Shown: piece by piece, positions 1 to 7,561 of the stretch
Layout: every line of letters begins with the position of its first letter
How positions within the stretch are numbered: position 1 is the first letter of the stretch
NCBI GenBank assembly: GCA_013178225.1
Contig: JABLXE010000004.1
Span: 1 to 64,000, forward strand
Direction of reading: 5' to 3'
Length of the DNA stretch: 64,000 bases
DNA from: Methanotrichaceae archaeon
Lineage (GTDB): Archaea; Halobacteriota; Methanosarcinia; Methanotrichales; Methanotrichaceae
Made by a program: the position numbers and the translations under genes
Notes under the pieces: generated by a model
What the model saw: the letters and a program-made list of their open reading frames with translations, nothing else
Databases searched by the model: none
What the model was told of the DNA's origin: nothing

Positions 1-35
1 ATAAGGTAATCTTCTAGCAGTTCTAAGGGTATCAT
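1..35 (-). CDS. 5' end of an unidentified gene leaving the window
   Basis: An ATG on the minus strand at 35 is followed by eleven open codons (MIPLELLEDYL) up to the window edge. It is preceded by a strong GGAGG ribosome binding site about ten bases upstream. Too little is visible to name a product. It reads in the same direction as the transport genes to its right, so it could belong to that island, but this is inference. Confidence 0.45.
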   Translation of the reverse strand, partial: MIPLELLEDYL

Positions 36-142
36 GGTCCTGTTTCCTCCTTTGTGCCAAATACAGGATAGGATGCAGGGCCTATATCTTCCTTATTATC
101 AAATTACAGACAAATAGTTACACTGCCCAGCAAACCGAAGAT

Positions 143-433
143 ATGTGTCCGGGAACCGCAGATTTTAAAGTGGCATGCGAGGGAAAAATGGCCTTTGCAG
201 AAACCGGCCCGGTGGAGATTGTAGGGTTCGTATCCTGCGGAGGCTGTCCGGGAAAGAGGGCGGTGTCCAGGGCGGCGATGATGGTTGAGCGCGGAGCTGA
301 AGCCATTGTCCTGGCCTCGTGTATCAGCCGGGGAAATCCCGTCAACTTTCCCTGCCCTCATTACCAGGAAATAAAAGGCAGCATAGCCAATAAGATCGGA
401 CCCGGCATAAAGATTATTGAGTGGACGCACTGA
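143..433 (+). CDS. CGGC-domain putative metal-binding protein, N-terminus uncertain
   Basis: The protein carries the signature of the small archaeal/bacterial CGGC family: CPGT near the start, then GFVSCGGCPGKRAV, a second Cys in LASCISRGNP, CPHY, and the usual ending KIIEWTH. The family is predicted to bind metal through its cysteines; its function is unknown. The ATG used here has no visible ribosome binding site. Family-like residues (QQTED) continue in frame upstream of it, and the frame is open back to base 5 without another ATG, GTG or TTG. The normal first 10-15 residues, with one further Cys, are therefore either started at a rare codon or lost. The gene runs against the flow of its neighbours, and its last 20 bases overlap the end of the convergent methyltransferase gene. 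Confidence 0.65.
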   Translation: MCPGTADFKVACEGKMAFAETGPVEIVGFVSCGGCPGKRAVSRAAMMVERGAEAIVLASCISRGNPVNFPCPHYQEIKGSIANKIGPGIKIIEWTH

Positions 434-1085
434 GTCCGCCCCAGTTTTCGCCGGCTCTTTTTCTGGCAGCAATGGCCACGAAAGCTCCTTTGCCGTGTCC
501 TGCTTCAAAGGGCTCAATTGAATCGATCTCGTTTCTGCGCCCAAATACGGTCTGACGGGCTTCAGTGCAATTGAAATCCAGCCCTTTTAGCCAGCTCAAA
601 ACCTGCTCTGCGGACCGAAAGCGAGCATTCCTGTAAAACTTGCTGGTCAACTTCTTTCTTTCATATTCCTGGCCGAGAGGGCTGTCGGAATCAATCATCC
701 CGATGATTATGAGCCCGCCGGGCTTCAAGACCCTCCTCGCCTCCAGCAGGGCTGCTAGAGGATCCTCCAGGAAGCAGAGAACAGTCATAATGAGCACGAA
801 ATCGAAGGATTCATCACCAAAGGGAAGGGCATCAGCACTGGCCTCGTGGACTTTGATGCCTCTTTTTCTAGCCATCTTGGCCATCGATTTTGCAGGCTCC
901 ACACCAGCTCTGATGCCAAGGGGAAGTGCAAATCTTCCCGTTCCCACGCCGACCTCCAGGCCGACACCTTCCTGCGGGATGAGGTCTTTTAGGGCCTGGA
1001 TCTCCGATTTATAGACCCCCTCGTTCTGGTCAAACCACTCGTCGTATTCTGCGGCGTGCTTTTCGAATACATCGATAGTACTCAT
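414..1085 (-). CDS. class I SAM-dependent methyltransferase
   Basis: This 223-residue protein has the Rossmann-fold motif I (EVGVGTGR, residues 44-51), an acidic post-I residue (GVEPA) and the type-11 block DFVLIMTVLCFLEDP, as in UbiE-like small-molecule methyltransferases. The opening VFEKHAAEYDEWFDQ is typical of the group. The substrate cannot be read from the sequence. The start at 1085 has a GGTGA ribosome binding site, and a TATA-like element lies about 30 bases further up. It is the last of a series of methyltransferases interspersed with metal/peptide-type ABC transport genes, so it probably shares their pathway. Its 3' end overlaps the convergent CGGC gene. Confidence 0.85.
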   Translation of the reverse strand: MSTIDVFEKHAAEYDEWFDQNEGVYKSEIQALKDLIPQEGVGLEVGVGTGRFALPLGIRAGVEPAKSMAKMARKRGIKVHEASADALPFGDESFDFVLIMTVLCFLEDPLAALLEARRVLKPGGLIIIGMIDSDSPLGQEYERKKLTSKFYRNARFRSAEQVLSWLKGLDFNCTEARQTVFGRRNEIDSIEPFEAGHGKGAFVAIAARKRAGENWGGLSASTQ

Positions 1086-1111
1086 GTCTTCACCATAACC
1101 GGATGCCTGAA

Positions 1112-1122
1112 TTTATAAAAAA
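1112..1122 (-). promoter_or_regulatory. TATA box for the methyltransferase at 414-1085
   Basis: The minus strand reads TTTTTATAAAT about 30 bases upstream of the start codon at 1085, the normal archaeal TATA distance for a short leader. It is followed by a GGTGA ribosome binding site. Confidence 0.5.
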
Positions 1123-1398
1123 TTTGGCCGCCCGATCCCAGGCCCCGGCCTCAGGCTGCAGCCTTTCCCAAATTCATGCCGGGAGCAAATCTACAGCCTG
1201 AGCACCGTTAAACATCGACTGAGCGCGCAGGACGAAGAACATATTAGCTTTAGATGCCCGGAGCAAAGATGAAGGCGATGGCCTCTAACTTTCTGAGATT
1301 GGGAGAAGGATCGGAGAGCTTCGATCTGAGCTGGCAGGCGGACCAGTGCCTGGAAAAGATATTCGACGGCAGAGGAAAGCCGTCCCCCACCAGACAGC
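1123..1398. other. intergenic region between two methyltransferase genes
   Basis: About 280 bases separate the methyltransferase promoter from the end of the next minus-strand gene. I see GC-rich, partly self-complementary sequence around 1140-1200 that could act as a terminator for the upstream operon, but no convincing stem followed by T. A plus-strand open frame at 1254-1439 has no ribosome binding site and runs antisense into the neighbouring gene; I do not call it. Confidence 0.4.
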
Positions 1399-2250
1399 CT
1401 AAGATAGCTGATCTTTCTCCCACCACATCTTTACCCTGATCGAGGACGCGGGCAGGACCAGCGATCCGTTCTCCTCCTTCAGGGTGTGCTGCAGATATTC
1501 CTGCAGAACAGCAGCCTGCTCTGCGGTCTCAATCTGGGCCTGCGGCCTCAAAGCCTTGAGGGCGTCTTCCAGGGAGCCATAACGCTGGCTGTGCTGCAGG
1601 CGAAATGTCTTGACGTTAGGATAGATGCCCATCTGGTAGAGAACGTTGTAGAGCACGTCGCTCTTTGGGCCCGGCTGGTACTCTTTGCCATGCAGCTTCT
1701 GCCAGAGGTCCTTCCACTGCAGGTCCCAGGATGTGGGTCCTGCAAAATGGTAGAGATAGATGTACTTTGAAGACGCCATCATCATCTTCTCAATCGCCGA
1801 CCGTATGTCCGGCATGCCCAGTGAAAAGGAGGCGATTACCACATCGTAGGGCGGCTGCAGATCTTCTTTCACGCTCACCTCCTCCCAGCGCTTCTGCACC
1901 ACATCGATATTCTTCACGCTGTACTCGTCCATCTTCTCCTTGAGGACGGAGACCATGCCATCTGCCGGCTCAACGGCCGTGACGTGGGCCGCTTTTTGAG
2001 CAAAGGGAATGGCCAGCGTTCCCGGCCCGGCACCGATATCCAGCACTCTGGATTCAGGGGTTACATCCGTGCTCCAGATCGTCTTGTCCACTCGATTCCT
2101 GTTCTCCTGCGACATATTCCAGAACCGGAGAGCGCTTTCCCGGCTCTCCCAGATCCTCGAACAGTCACGGCCAGGGCTGGAGTCCTTATTCCTTTGCATC
2201 TGACTCCTCCAGACCTCGTTCCAATCGATTGCCTCGTAGATAGATTGCAT
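1399..2250 (-). CDS. SAM-dependent methyltransferase, paralogue of 11620-12459
   Basis: This 283-residue protein has motif I VLDIGAGPGT (69-78), post-I TAVEPA (91-96), and motif II/III around PPYDVVIASFSLGMPDI. It is clearly paralogous to the methyltransferase at 11620-12459. Both start with DWNEVW, carry VVIASFSLG or VVASFSLG, share the phrase YQMGIYPN, and end with a WWEK tail. The substrate is unknown. It lies 43 bases downstream of the NikC-type permease, so it is probably the distal gene of that operon, although a TATA-like AT-rich stretch also precedes it. That two copies of one methyltransferase type sit in two different ABC transporter operons suggests a function tied to the transported compound. 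Confidence 0.85.
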   Translation of the reverse strand: MQSIYEAIDWNEVWRSQMQRNKDSSPGRDCSRIWESRESALRFWNMSQENRNRVDKTIWSTDVTPESRVLDIGAGPGTLAIPFAQKAAHVTAVEPADGMVSVLKEKMDEYSVKNIDVVQKRWEEVSVKEDLQPPYDVVIASFSLGMPDIRSAIEKMMMASSKYIYLYHFAGPTSWDLQWKDLWQKLHGKEYQPGPKSDVLYNVLYQMGIYPNVKTFRLQHSQRYGSLEDALKALRPQAQIETAEQAAVLQEYLQHTLKEENGSLVLPASSIRVKMWWEKDQLS

Positions 2251-2293
2251 CTTTGCTCTCGCCTCTTATTAATAATAAAACGCAATTATATAA

Positions 2294-3121
2294 TCATCTA
2301 ACGCTCTCTGGTCTTTTCAATCTCGGATCCAGTTCGTCTTCCAGGCTGTATCCGATCATGGCCAAGACCATCGACAGCAAGACTACCGCTAAGGCAGGGG
2401 GGATAAGCCACCACCACATTCCCAGGGCAAAACCGCCATTCGAATACGCCCTATTTATCATCTGGCCCCAATCAATCACGGCTGGATCTCCCAAACCTAG
2501 GAATCCCAAACCTACGCCCATTAGCATAAACCTTTGTGCTGCAAAGACAAAGTTGACCGTTGCCAGTGTGAGAATGTTAGGCAGGATGTGCCTGATAATG
2601 ATATAGTAGTCGCTGGCTCCGAGCACCCTAGCAGCTTGGACAAACTCTGCCTCCGCTAAAGACAGAACCTGCGAACGGATTATTCTGATTCCCTGCACCC
2701 CTCCTAAGAGGCCCATCAGTCCCGCTATGACGAAAATGCTGGGAGAAAAGAAGATCGCCAGCACCAGCAGAAGTGGGAATCCAGGCACGGTCATCAAGAT
2801 ATCCACTCCCCTAGAGATCATCTCGTCCAGCCAGCCCCCGTAATATGCTGAGATCATGCCCAAAGCCGTTGAAAGAGAGACCGAAAAGAGAGCACCCAAT
2901 AACCCCAGAGCCAGTGTTGCCCGGGTACCATATACTAGTCGGCTGAATATATCCTGACCCAAATCGTTTGTACCCAGCAGATGGTCCTTGCAGGGCCCTT
3001 CCAAGGGACGTCCGGCAAGCTCTGACGGATAAAATGGTGCCAGTAACGGGCAAGATATCGCCACTAAAACACAAATCCCGAGCAGGACGAGCGATGCAAT
3101 CAGGGTACCTTTTCTGGCCAC
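2294..3121 (-). CDS. NikC/DppC-type ABC transporter permease
   Basis: This inner-membrane permease of the peptide/nickel (DppC/NikC) family has 275 residues. An N-terminal membrane segment is followed by the family block LLGTNDLGQDIFSRLVYGTR, and then by four to five more membrane segments. The cytoplasmic EAA loop, which contacts the ATPase, reads QAARVLGASDYYIIIRHILP. The start is GTG at 3121, one base after the stop of the NikB-type gene, with AAGGTGGG as ribosome binding site; coupling is therefore translational. It pairs with the permease at 3123-4091 and the binding protein at 5951-7561. The substrate could be nickel, a metal chelate or peptides; the CooC-like gene in the operon favours nickel (inference). 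Confidence 0.88.
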   Translation of the reverse strand: MARKGTLIASLVLLGICVLVAISCPLLAPFYPSELAGRPLEGPCKDHLLGTNDLGQDIFSRLVYGTRATLALGLLGALFSVSLSTALGMISAYYGGWLDEMISRGVDILMTVPGFPLLLVLAIFFSPSIFVIAGLMGLLGGVQGIRIIRSQVLSLAEAEFVQAARVLGASDYYIIIRHILPNILTLATVNFVFAAQRFMLMGVGLGFLGLGDPAVIDWGQMINRAYSNGGFALGMWWWLIPPALAVVLLSMVLAMIGYSLEDELDPRLKRPESVR

Positions 3122-3122
3122 C

Positions 3123-4091
3123 TCAGCCCACCTTAACCCTCGGGTCTACTAGAGGATAGCTGAAATCAGCTGCCACATTGACTATGATGATTATCAATGT
3201 GTCCATCAGAAAAATTCCCTGCAAGAGCGGAATATCCCTGACTCGAAGCGCGTCGTAGGTCAGAAGCCCCATCCCCGGCCAGGAGAATATGGTTTCTATA
3301 AAGACGCTGCCCATTATCATGTGAGCCATCTCCATAGCCAGCACCGTTAACATGGGAAGCATGGCATTTCTCAGGGCATGATGCCTGAGTATATACGTCT
3401 CAGAAAATCCCTTCGACCTGGCGCTCAGGATATAGTCCTCTCCAATCGTCGATATCATGGAATTTCTCATTAGGTAGTATATTCCTGGAATGGAAACGAT
3501 CGTTAGGGCAACGGTAGGAAGAACCGCATGGTGTACAATGTCGAGAGGGTTCATTCCCGTGTCCAGCGTCTCAATCCCCACGTAGCCGCCCAGCGGAAAG
3601 AGGTTCAAATAATAACCCAGGACCAGGACGAGAAATAACGCCCACCAGTAAGAAGGAACCGCTCCAAGAAATATCATCAGCTTGAATGTGGTAGAATCAA
3701 GGTTTGACCCGCAGGTCCAGCCCGAATAAGATCCAATCGCCATTCCAAGTAATATAGAGAGAAGCGTTGCTGGAATGAAGATCAGCATGGTCCAGAAAAG
3801 CTTCTCGGAGATTAACGATACAACCGGCAGTCCGTAATGAATCGAATATCCCCAGTTGCCCTGAAGTACATTGCGCATGTAGAGTGTATACTGCTCCATC
3901 AGAGGCTTGTTCAGGCCGAACTGCTCTTGAAAGAGCAGAGTGGCCTGGGGATTCTTCTCAGCCAGATATGGCAGGATGGTATGCAGATAGTCCCCGGGCA
4001 TCAGATGGAGCAGCACGAAGGTGATGGTCATGCTGATCAGGAAGGCGAAAATGCTGTATGCCATCCGCCAACCCAGATATCCAATTCTCAT
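3123..4091 (-). CDS. NikB/DppB-type ABC transporter permease
   Basis: This 322-residue permease belongs to the DppB/NikB family. Its N-terminal membrane segment is followed by HLMPGDY, then the typical QFGLNKPLMEQYTLYMRNVL block and the EAA loop SARSKGFSETYILRHHALRN. It ends in the family phrase YPLVDPRVKVG. About six membrane segments are visible. It forms the membrane pore with the NikC-type partner directly downstream, and lies 38 bases after the O-methyltransferase gene. No DppD/DppF or NikD/NikE ATPase is encoded anywhere in this window, so the energising subunits must come from elsewhere. Confidence 0.9.
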   Translation of the reverse strand: MRIGYLGWRMAYSIFAFLISMTITFVLLHLMPGDYLHTILPYLAEKNPQATLLFQEQFGLNKPLMEQYTLYMRNVLQGNWGYSIHYGLPVVSLISEKLFWTMLIFIPATLLSILLGMAIGSYSGWTCGSNLDSTTFKLMIFLGAVPSYWWALFLVLVLGYYLNLFPLGGYVGIETLDTGMNPLDIVHHAVLPTVALTIVSIPGIYYLMRNSMISTIGEDYILSARSKGFSETYILRHHALRNAMLPMLTVLAMEMAHMIMGSVFIETIFSWPGMGLLTYDALRVRDIPLLQGIFLMDTLIIIIVNVAADFSYPLVDPRVKVG

Positions 4092-4129
4092 CAGCAGGTC
4101 CCTTTCACCCTCGTTTTTCTAAAGCTCTT

Positions 4130-5182
4130 TCAGACCTTGCGAGCTACCACAAGTCTCATGGGCATGGCCATCTTCTCGGACAGATCGATTACGCTTTCGC
4201 CCCGGAGACCGACTTTTTCAAACATACTGAAAATCTCAGAGTTGGTGCGCAGATGCATGTGACCATCACCCGAGATCTGCTCTTTTAAGTCCCAGATAAG
4301 AGATCTGAGAGGTGCTTTTCTGTTGTCGTCCAGGGTGAAAGTCTCGGCAATGAAAAGCCCGCCCGCATTCAGAGATTCAGCAACTCTACTGTAGAACGAC
4401 CTAGCCTGATCGGCATTTCCCCCAAAAGAACAGGCCTCAAAGGCGATATCGTAGTCGGAGCCGATTTGATCCTTAGTGTAATCCCCCTTGACCGCTTTGA
4501 CGCGTTCCGCCAATCCATATCTTTCGATGTATTCTTGGGCGATCTCGGCTACCCCTGGCTGGTCGTAGATCACAACTTCGAGGTCCGGATTTTCCTGGGC
4601 AAATCCGATGCCAAACAGACCGTGTCCTCCACCCAGGTCGACCATTTTCCTGGCGGCCTGGAACTCGGGATACTCCCGGATTATCTGGATGGTTGCCTGA
4701 AGCCTTCCCAGCATTGTGCCCCTGGCTATCCAATCTATAGTCTCTCGATCGTATTTGTGCTCGTGCTTATGCTCTGAGGATGCCGGGCCGTTCTTTAGAA
4801 CCTTATTGAGATCGGCCCATTGATTGCGGGATTCTTTGGCGAAGTTCAGGTAGCGGGCGAAATAGGGCTCGCCCTCTACCAAAAAGGGAGCCATTTTGGG
4901 AGCGGTTACATAGCTGTCGCCCTCATTGCAGAGAACGCCCATTGAAACCAGGACGTCGAGAAGCTTTCCTGTTACAGACGGATCGGCTTCGAGCTCTGCG
5001 GCTAGCTGATCAACAGTCTTAGGCTCTTTTGCGATGTTAAATATTCCCATTTCCAGGGCGCTGAGGAAGATCTGGCCCTTTTCGTATCCTGCCACCAAAT
5101 CCCACAAGAAGGGGGCCTGGTCCTCAAGAGGTGGCTTTATCTCGGCCAGCCTTTGTGCTCCAGAATCAACATCAATGGTCAT
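4130..5182 (-). CDS. O-methyltransferase-family protein with winged-helix dimerisation domain and His-rich loop
   Basis: This 350-residue protein has the layout of plant/bacterial O-methyltransferases (Pfam Methyltransf_2 type). A winged-helix dimerisation domain occupies residues 25-105 (FLWDLVAGYEKGQIFLSALE). The SAM domain has motif I MVDLGGGHGLFG (180-191) and a later FEACSFGGNADQA segment. A His-rich stretch, SSEHKHEHKYD (136-145), sits in the linker and could bind metal (inference). The substrate is unknown. The gene overlaps the CooC-like gene by 4 bases, so the two are translated together. Its placement between a nickel-chaperone-like ATPase and a nickel/peptide-type permease suggests it modifies the transported ligand or a metal-binding cofactor. 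Confidence 0.85.
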   Translation of the reverse strand: MTIDVDSGAQRLAEIKPPLEDQAPFLWDLVAGYEKGQIFLSALEMGIFNIAKEPKTVDQLAAELEADPSVTGKLLDVLVSMGVLCNEGDSYVTAPKMAPFLVEGEPYFARYLNFAKESRNQWADLNKVLKNGPASSEHKHEHKYDRETIDWIARGTMLGRLQATIQIIREYPEFQAARKMVDLGGGHGLFGIGFAQENPDLEVVIYDQPGVAEIAQEYIERYGLAERVKAVKGDYTKDQIGSDYDIAFEACSFGGNADQARSFYSRVAESLNAGGLFIAETFTLDDNRKAPLRSLIWDLKEQISGDGHMHLRTNSEIFSMFEKVGLRGESVIDLSEKMAMPMRLVVARKV

Positions 5183-5937
5183 GCTTTTGCCTCAAGCAGA
5201 TCGACCAGGTTCTCAATCTCCTGGATATGCTCGTCGATATCCTCTCCAGCAAGCCCGGCCATGAAGATGCTCTTGTTCTCGGGAACGGCTACTGCTATTC
5301 GATCCTTATCCCGCGTCCTCAGCATTGCCTCCTTGCTGTCATCATCTACTCGGTTCAGGACGAAGTACAGGTCTTTGTTGATCTTCTGAGAGATCTCCAG
5401 GATCTTCTTCGAGAGCTGCAGCGATTCATGAGTGGGATCGAGAACGGCAAGTATGATGTCGCATCCTTGCTCAACCCCCCGGCCGAAGTGTTCGATTCCT
5501 GCCTCGGTATCGACGATCACCGCCTCCTTCTCCTTCACCTCCAAATTATCGAGAAACATCTTGGCCAGAGCACCCATGGGGCAGGCACAGCCCTCACCGA
5601 AGTCTTGAATCTTGCCTATGGCCAGTAGGCTGATGCTGTTTTTCTGGCCGAGATACTCCTCTGGAATGTCGTCCAGACCCCATTTTCGTTCAAAGAGCTT
5701 TATCTGTTCTCCTTTAGGGAAGGCCTTCATCATCTTGCTGATCATCTCCTTCTTTCCCCCAAAAAAGTTCATGAGAGTGTCGGGAAGCTCCATCCCCAGC
5801 TGGCGGTGCAGACCGTAATTGGATTCATCACTGTCCACCACCAGCACTCTGTACCCTCTGCGAGCCATGCTCTTAGCTAGGAGAGCAGCTATTGTGCTCT
5901 TGCCGCTCCCACCTTTTCCGCACACAAGCGTCTTCAT
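5179..5937 (-). CDS. CooC-like nickel-insertion ATPase
   Basis: This 252-residue cytoplasmic ATPase belongs to the MinD/CooC branch of SIMIBI NTPases. It has the deviant Walker A GKGGSGKST (7-15), a switch region DSDESNYGLHRQLG, and a CAC motif (Cys117, Cys119). The spacing matches the CxC with which characterised CooC dimers bind nickel before inserting it into carbon monoxide dehydrogenase. IVDTEAGIEHFGRG is the switch II region of the family. Methanogens that use acetate depend on the nickel enzyme CODH/ACS, so a nickel role is plausible. Here it is not beside a CODH operon but inside a transport operon: 13 bases after the NikA-type binding protein and overlapping the O-methyltransferase. 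Confidence 0.85.
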   Translation of the reverse strand: MKTLVCGKGGSGKSTIAALLAKSMARRGYRVLVVDSDESNYGLHRQLGMELPDTLMNFFGGKKEMISKMMKAFPKGEQIKLFERKWGLDDIPEEYLGQKNSISLLAIGKIQDFGEGCACPMGALAKMFLDNLEVKEKEAVIVDTEAGIEHFGRGVEQGCDIILAVLDPTHESLQLSKKILEISQKINKDLYFVLNRVDDDSKEAMLRTRDKDRIAVAVPENKSIFMAGLAGEDIDEHIQEIENLVDLLEAKA

Positions 5938-5950
5938 TTCACCATATCCG

Positions 5951-7561
5951 TTATGCTTCTTTCACATTGAGCAGCATTTTGGTATCCACTCCCCACATGA
6001 TAGGCTCCACATCCTCCCATCCTGTGAATCTATCAGACCTGTAGGCGAAGATTACATCGGCACCGCATATGGGAACTGAGGGAACGTCCTCGGCAAGGAT
6101 CTCCTGCATCCGGTACCCAATCTTCTTTCTCTCATCCCCATCGGCAGTATTCCTTAATTCTTCAGCTAGAGTGTTGTAATCGGAATCATTGTAATCGTAC
6201 CAGTTGGCTTTGCCGAAGTGGGAATCTACCTCGAAATGGGTCAGGTCATCCACATCGTCGTGCATCAAATAAGGCATGCCCACAACGAAAAAGTTGCTAT
6301 TGTGATACTCATTCTGCTTCTGGCTGGAATCAACCTGTTTCAACACGACCTTTATTCCCAGGCTTTTCCAGTCCTCTTTCAAGATCTCAGCGATTCGTGA
6401 TTCGTAGCTGCCGGTTCCACTGATGGGCATGGTCATGGCCAGATCTTCGCCATCCGGACCTTCTCTGTACCCGTCACCATCTCGGTCCGTATAACCCAAA
6501 GAGTTCAGCATTTCCTTTGTCCTCTCAGGATCGTATTCGTAGTCGCTTCCGGGGACACTTGGGTTCACGAAATCGTATGCAACGTTCGGCATCAGAAACG
6601 TCGTGTCTGTTGGTGTTGCGTATCCATCAAATACTATGTCGCAGATCTGTTGTCTATTAACGGCGTGGGCCATTGCCTTCCTGAAATCCAGGTTGTCAGT
6701 GGGGGAATTGTTGAGGTTAAATCCTAACTCATACCCCCTCGTCGCTGGAGCAGTGAATATCTTTAGGTCATCTTCACCCTGCAGGCTTCGGGCTATAGCC
6801 GGGCCCAAGTCGCTCACAACATCGACTGACCCTGATTTCAGGGACAGTACCTGGGAGTCTTTATTGGGTATTACTTTGATGATTACCTGGTTAACCAGCG
6901 GCTTCTTGCCGTGGTAATTTTCATTGGCCACCAGTCGAACATACTGATCCGGGATCATGGAGTCGAACTTAAAGGGACCGGTGCCGATCCACTCTTCGTC
7001 CACGTAATGAGTGGGGTCTCCAATATCCTTCCAGAAATGCTTGGGTATGATGTAAATTCCTGGACAGTGAGAGAGATCATCTAAAAATGCAGGAGATGGC
7101 GACTTCATATGGAATACTGCGGTTCTTTCATCATGACATTCAACATAGTCCACATTGGAGAGAACAGAAGAGAGCCACAGCTTATTCTCTTTTATATATT
7201 CATAGGTAAACTGCACGTCTTCAGAAGAAAAAGGCTGACCATCATGCCATTTGGCATCCACCAGATTAAATGTCCACTGAGTTGCATCGTCGTTACAATC
7301 CCAGTGCTCTGCCAGTTCGCCATCATATCCGCCTTCTCTGTTTTTGGTGAGCAGATGCTCATAAACGTATGTCCCTGTAGATCCGCTGGAACCGATGCCG
7401 AACAACATATTGCCCTGCATGATGAATGAACCGTCGGTGGCAATGATCAATGCATCTTCAGGCACGTCCTCTCCGGCCGCCATAGCAAAAGCGGCAAGAA
7501 CAAAAAAGGTCAGGAAAAGCGCCTTAAGCATGCCTGCTTTAATTGACAAACCGTTTATCAT
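5951..7561 (-). CDS. NikA/DppA/OppA-type ABC transporter substrate-binding protein
   Basis: This 536-residue extracellular binding protein is of the SBP_bac_5 family (peptide/nickel/opine ligands). A signal peptide ends near AAFAMAAGED. The family blocks follow: WTFNLVDAKWHDGQPFSSEDV, then WIGTGPFKFD, then YELGFNLNNSPTDNLDFRKA with MAHAVNRQQI, and the Asp-rich GYTDRDGDGYREGPDGED. The length is normal. Its ATG directly follows the TGA of the upstream binding-protein gene, with GGAGATAA as ribosome binding site. It is followed by CooC, the O-methyltransferase and the two permeases, so it is very likely the receptor for those permeases. The ligand cannot be read from the sequence. Confidence 0.88.
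   Translation of the reverse strand: MINGLSIKAGMLKALFLTFFVLAAFAMAAGEDVPEDALIIATDGSFIMQGNMLFGIGSSGSTGTYVYEHLLTKNREGGYDGELAEHWDCNDDATQWTFNLVDAKWHDGQPFSSEDVQFTYEYIKENKLWLSSVLSNVDYVECHDERTAVFHMKSPSPAFLDDLSHCPGIYIIPKHFWKDIGDPTHYVDEEWIGTGPFKFDSMIPDQYVRLVANENYHGKKPLVNQVIIKVIPNKDSQVLSLKSGSVDVVSDLGPAIARSLQGEDDLKIFTAPATRGYELGFNLNNSPTDNLDFRKAMAHAVNRQQICDIVFDGYATPTDTTFLMPNVAYDFVNPSVPGSDYEYDPERTKEMLNSLGYTDRDGDGYREGPDGEDLAMTMPISGTGSYESRIAEILKEDWKSLGIKVVLKQVDSSQKQNEYHNSNFFVVGMPYLMHDDVDDLTHFEVDSHFGKANWYDYNDSDYNTLAEELRNTADGDERKKIGYRMQEILAEDVPSVPICGADVIFAYRSDRFTGWEDVEPIMWGVDTKMLLNVKEA

Noticed and set aside
1254-1439. Plus-strand open frame of 61 codons
   Set aside because: No ribosome binding site and no family; its last third lies antisense in the methyltransferase gene at 1399.
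1399-2250. Idea that the paralogous methyltransferases are nicotianamine- or staphylopine-type synthases
   Set aside because: They have ordinary class I motifs with a methyl-transfer-type layout; none of the residues I would expect of nicotianamine synthase is apparent, and no opine dehydrogenase or partner enzyme is nearby.
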